Source: Pseudomonadota bacterium
GTDB lineage: Bacteria > Bdellovibrionota > UBA1018 > CAIMNF01
Length of the DNA: 7,788 nt
NCBI GenBank assembly: GCA_027482725.1
Contig: JAIXVT010000254.1
Coordinates: 1-7,788 of the forward strand
Direction of reading: 5' to 3'
The notes under the pieces are model-generated. The model ran no database searches. It was not told the origin of the DNA and saw only the letters and a program-made list of their open reading frames with translations. The position numbers were made by a program, and so were the translations under genes. Below, piece after piece: positions 7,179 through 7,788 of this stretch. Every line of letters starts with the position of its first letter. Position 1 is the stretch's first letter.

Positions 7179-7788
7179 GCATCATGACTTTATCCTTCTC
7201 ACCCTGTGTCACTTTTTCACAAAACGTGAACAATAGGGAACTTCAAGATCAGAGTCCTCGGGAACAATTCGTGCAAAAGCCATCCGCATTGGAGGAAATC
7301 TGGAAAGCTTTCCATGCGTCTTATTTTGTATCCATGATGGGACCCAAACTTACCGGGAGTGGAAATGAAACTTATAATTTATTTTTGCAGGATACCGCGC
7401 CCATCCAACTTTTTCATGTGATCCGGGGCGCTTTCGATTTTTCACCCGATGTGCAATTTTTTGTATCCCGCGCGGCGGTTCAAAACATGGTAGACGGTGT
7501 TGTGGGAGATACGGGAGCTGTTTACAATCACAACTTTGAGTGGTTTGATCCGGACATTGGAATATCTCTGCCTCATTCATTTGATTTTTATTGGGCGTCC
7601 GTAGGAACAAGTATTTCTTTTTCACTCCCTGTGACCCAAGCCTCAAAAGATATAGGTAGGATCACGGCAATCACCATTTCCCAAGGCTGGAACTTAAAAG
7701 GAATGCCCTCCCCTTGGTCTTTGAGCTTGAATTTATTCTTACGCCCTCAGTTCTATAAAGAAATGCTTCCTCGCGGGGTCGCGTTCCG
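7154..7788 (+). CDS. Exported, beta-rich protein, possibly outer-membrane (partial, runs off the right edge)
   Basis: The frame is open from just after the preceding TAA (7139-7141) to the window end, giving 211 codons with no stop. The GTG at 7154 is preferred because it yields a complete signal peptide: a basic start (PKR), a hydrophobic core (IPLICIMTLSF) and a cleavage-like TFS before Q23. The ATG at 7184 would lose the basic end and has no Shine-Dalgarno. The start is the least certain point because AGGGGG sits only 2 nt before GTG. After a polar stretch (about 23-40) the protein has alternating strand-like segments rich in aromatic and small residues, such as FDFYWASVGTSISFSLP, RITAITISQGW and PWSLSLNLFLRPQFYK. 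These resemble strands of an outer-membrane beta-barrel, but I recognise no named family. It is 12 bp downstream of the 675-aa gene in the same frame and is likely part of the same operon. Confidence 0.7.
   Translation, partial: MPKRIPLICIMTLSFSPCVTFSQNVNNRELQDQSPREQFVQKPSALEEIWKAFHASYFVSMMGPKLTGSGNETYNLFLQDTAPIQLFHVIRGAFDFSPDVQFFVSRAAVQNMVDGVVGDTGAVYNHNFEWFDPDIGISLPHSFDFYWASVGTSISFSLPVTQASKDIGRITAITISQGWNLKGMPSPWSLSLNLFLRPQFYKEMLPRGVAF

Noticed and set aside
7350..7646. Minus-strand 98-aa ORF near the right edge.
   Set aside because: It is antisense to the open plus-strand frame with a signal peptide and strand-like pattern. Its own translation is very basic and rich in K, P, Q and C without domain signs.
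1..7788. CRISPR arrays, tRNA or rRNA genes, insertion sequences or integration sites.
   Set aside because: Reading both strands, I found no regularly spaced repeats, no tRNA-like or rRNA-like segments, no transposase-like protein and no terminal inverted repeats.

Overview
The window is one ordinary housekeeping edge followed by an accessory-looking cluster. GC content is moderate, with conventional Shine-Dalgarno sites and both ATG and GTG starts. The secreted and envelope-type proteins, including a probable outer-membrane-type protein, point to a Gram-negative bacterium. The mix of large unfamiliar proteins would fit Bdellovibrionota or another former deltaproteobacterial lineage, but that placement is an impression and was not tested.

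Layout. Positions 1-126 hold the C-terminal 41 codons of glmS (glucosamine-6-phosphate synthase), recognised by its nearly invariant tail. A coupled 82-aa unknown gene (136-384) follows on the same strand. Converging on it from the right is a 1247-aa minus-strand gene (445-4188) that joins a circularly permuted, type 2 ATP-grasp amide-ligase-like domain to a C-terminal zinc-metalloprotease-like domain with an HELIH motif. A 200-bp AT-rich divergent control region (4189-4388) carries an exact 13-bp direct repeat with a 40-bp offset. It separates this gene from a plus-strand series: a secreted protein-glutaminase-like enzyme with an apparent Cys-His-Asp triad (4389-5072), a 675-aa unknown protein with a hydrophobic central segment (5114-7141), and an exported, beta-rich protein that runs off the right edge (7154-7788+). 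The last start codon lies in the loop of an 11-bp hairpin.

How the parts may work together. Type 2 permuted ATP-grasp proteins are known to occur beside transglutaminase/papain-fold proteins and alpha-E proteins, and are thought to make or attach peptides through amide bonds. Here such a ligase is fused to a predicted peptidase and is divergent from a secreted enzyme of the protein-glutaminase (glutamine deamidase) type. One reading is a system that makes or attaches a peptide in the cytoplasm and processes or deamidates proteins outside it, with the 675-aa protein and the beta-rich protein as envelope components. The domain calls rest on visible motifs. The joint system is inference.
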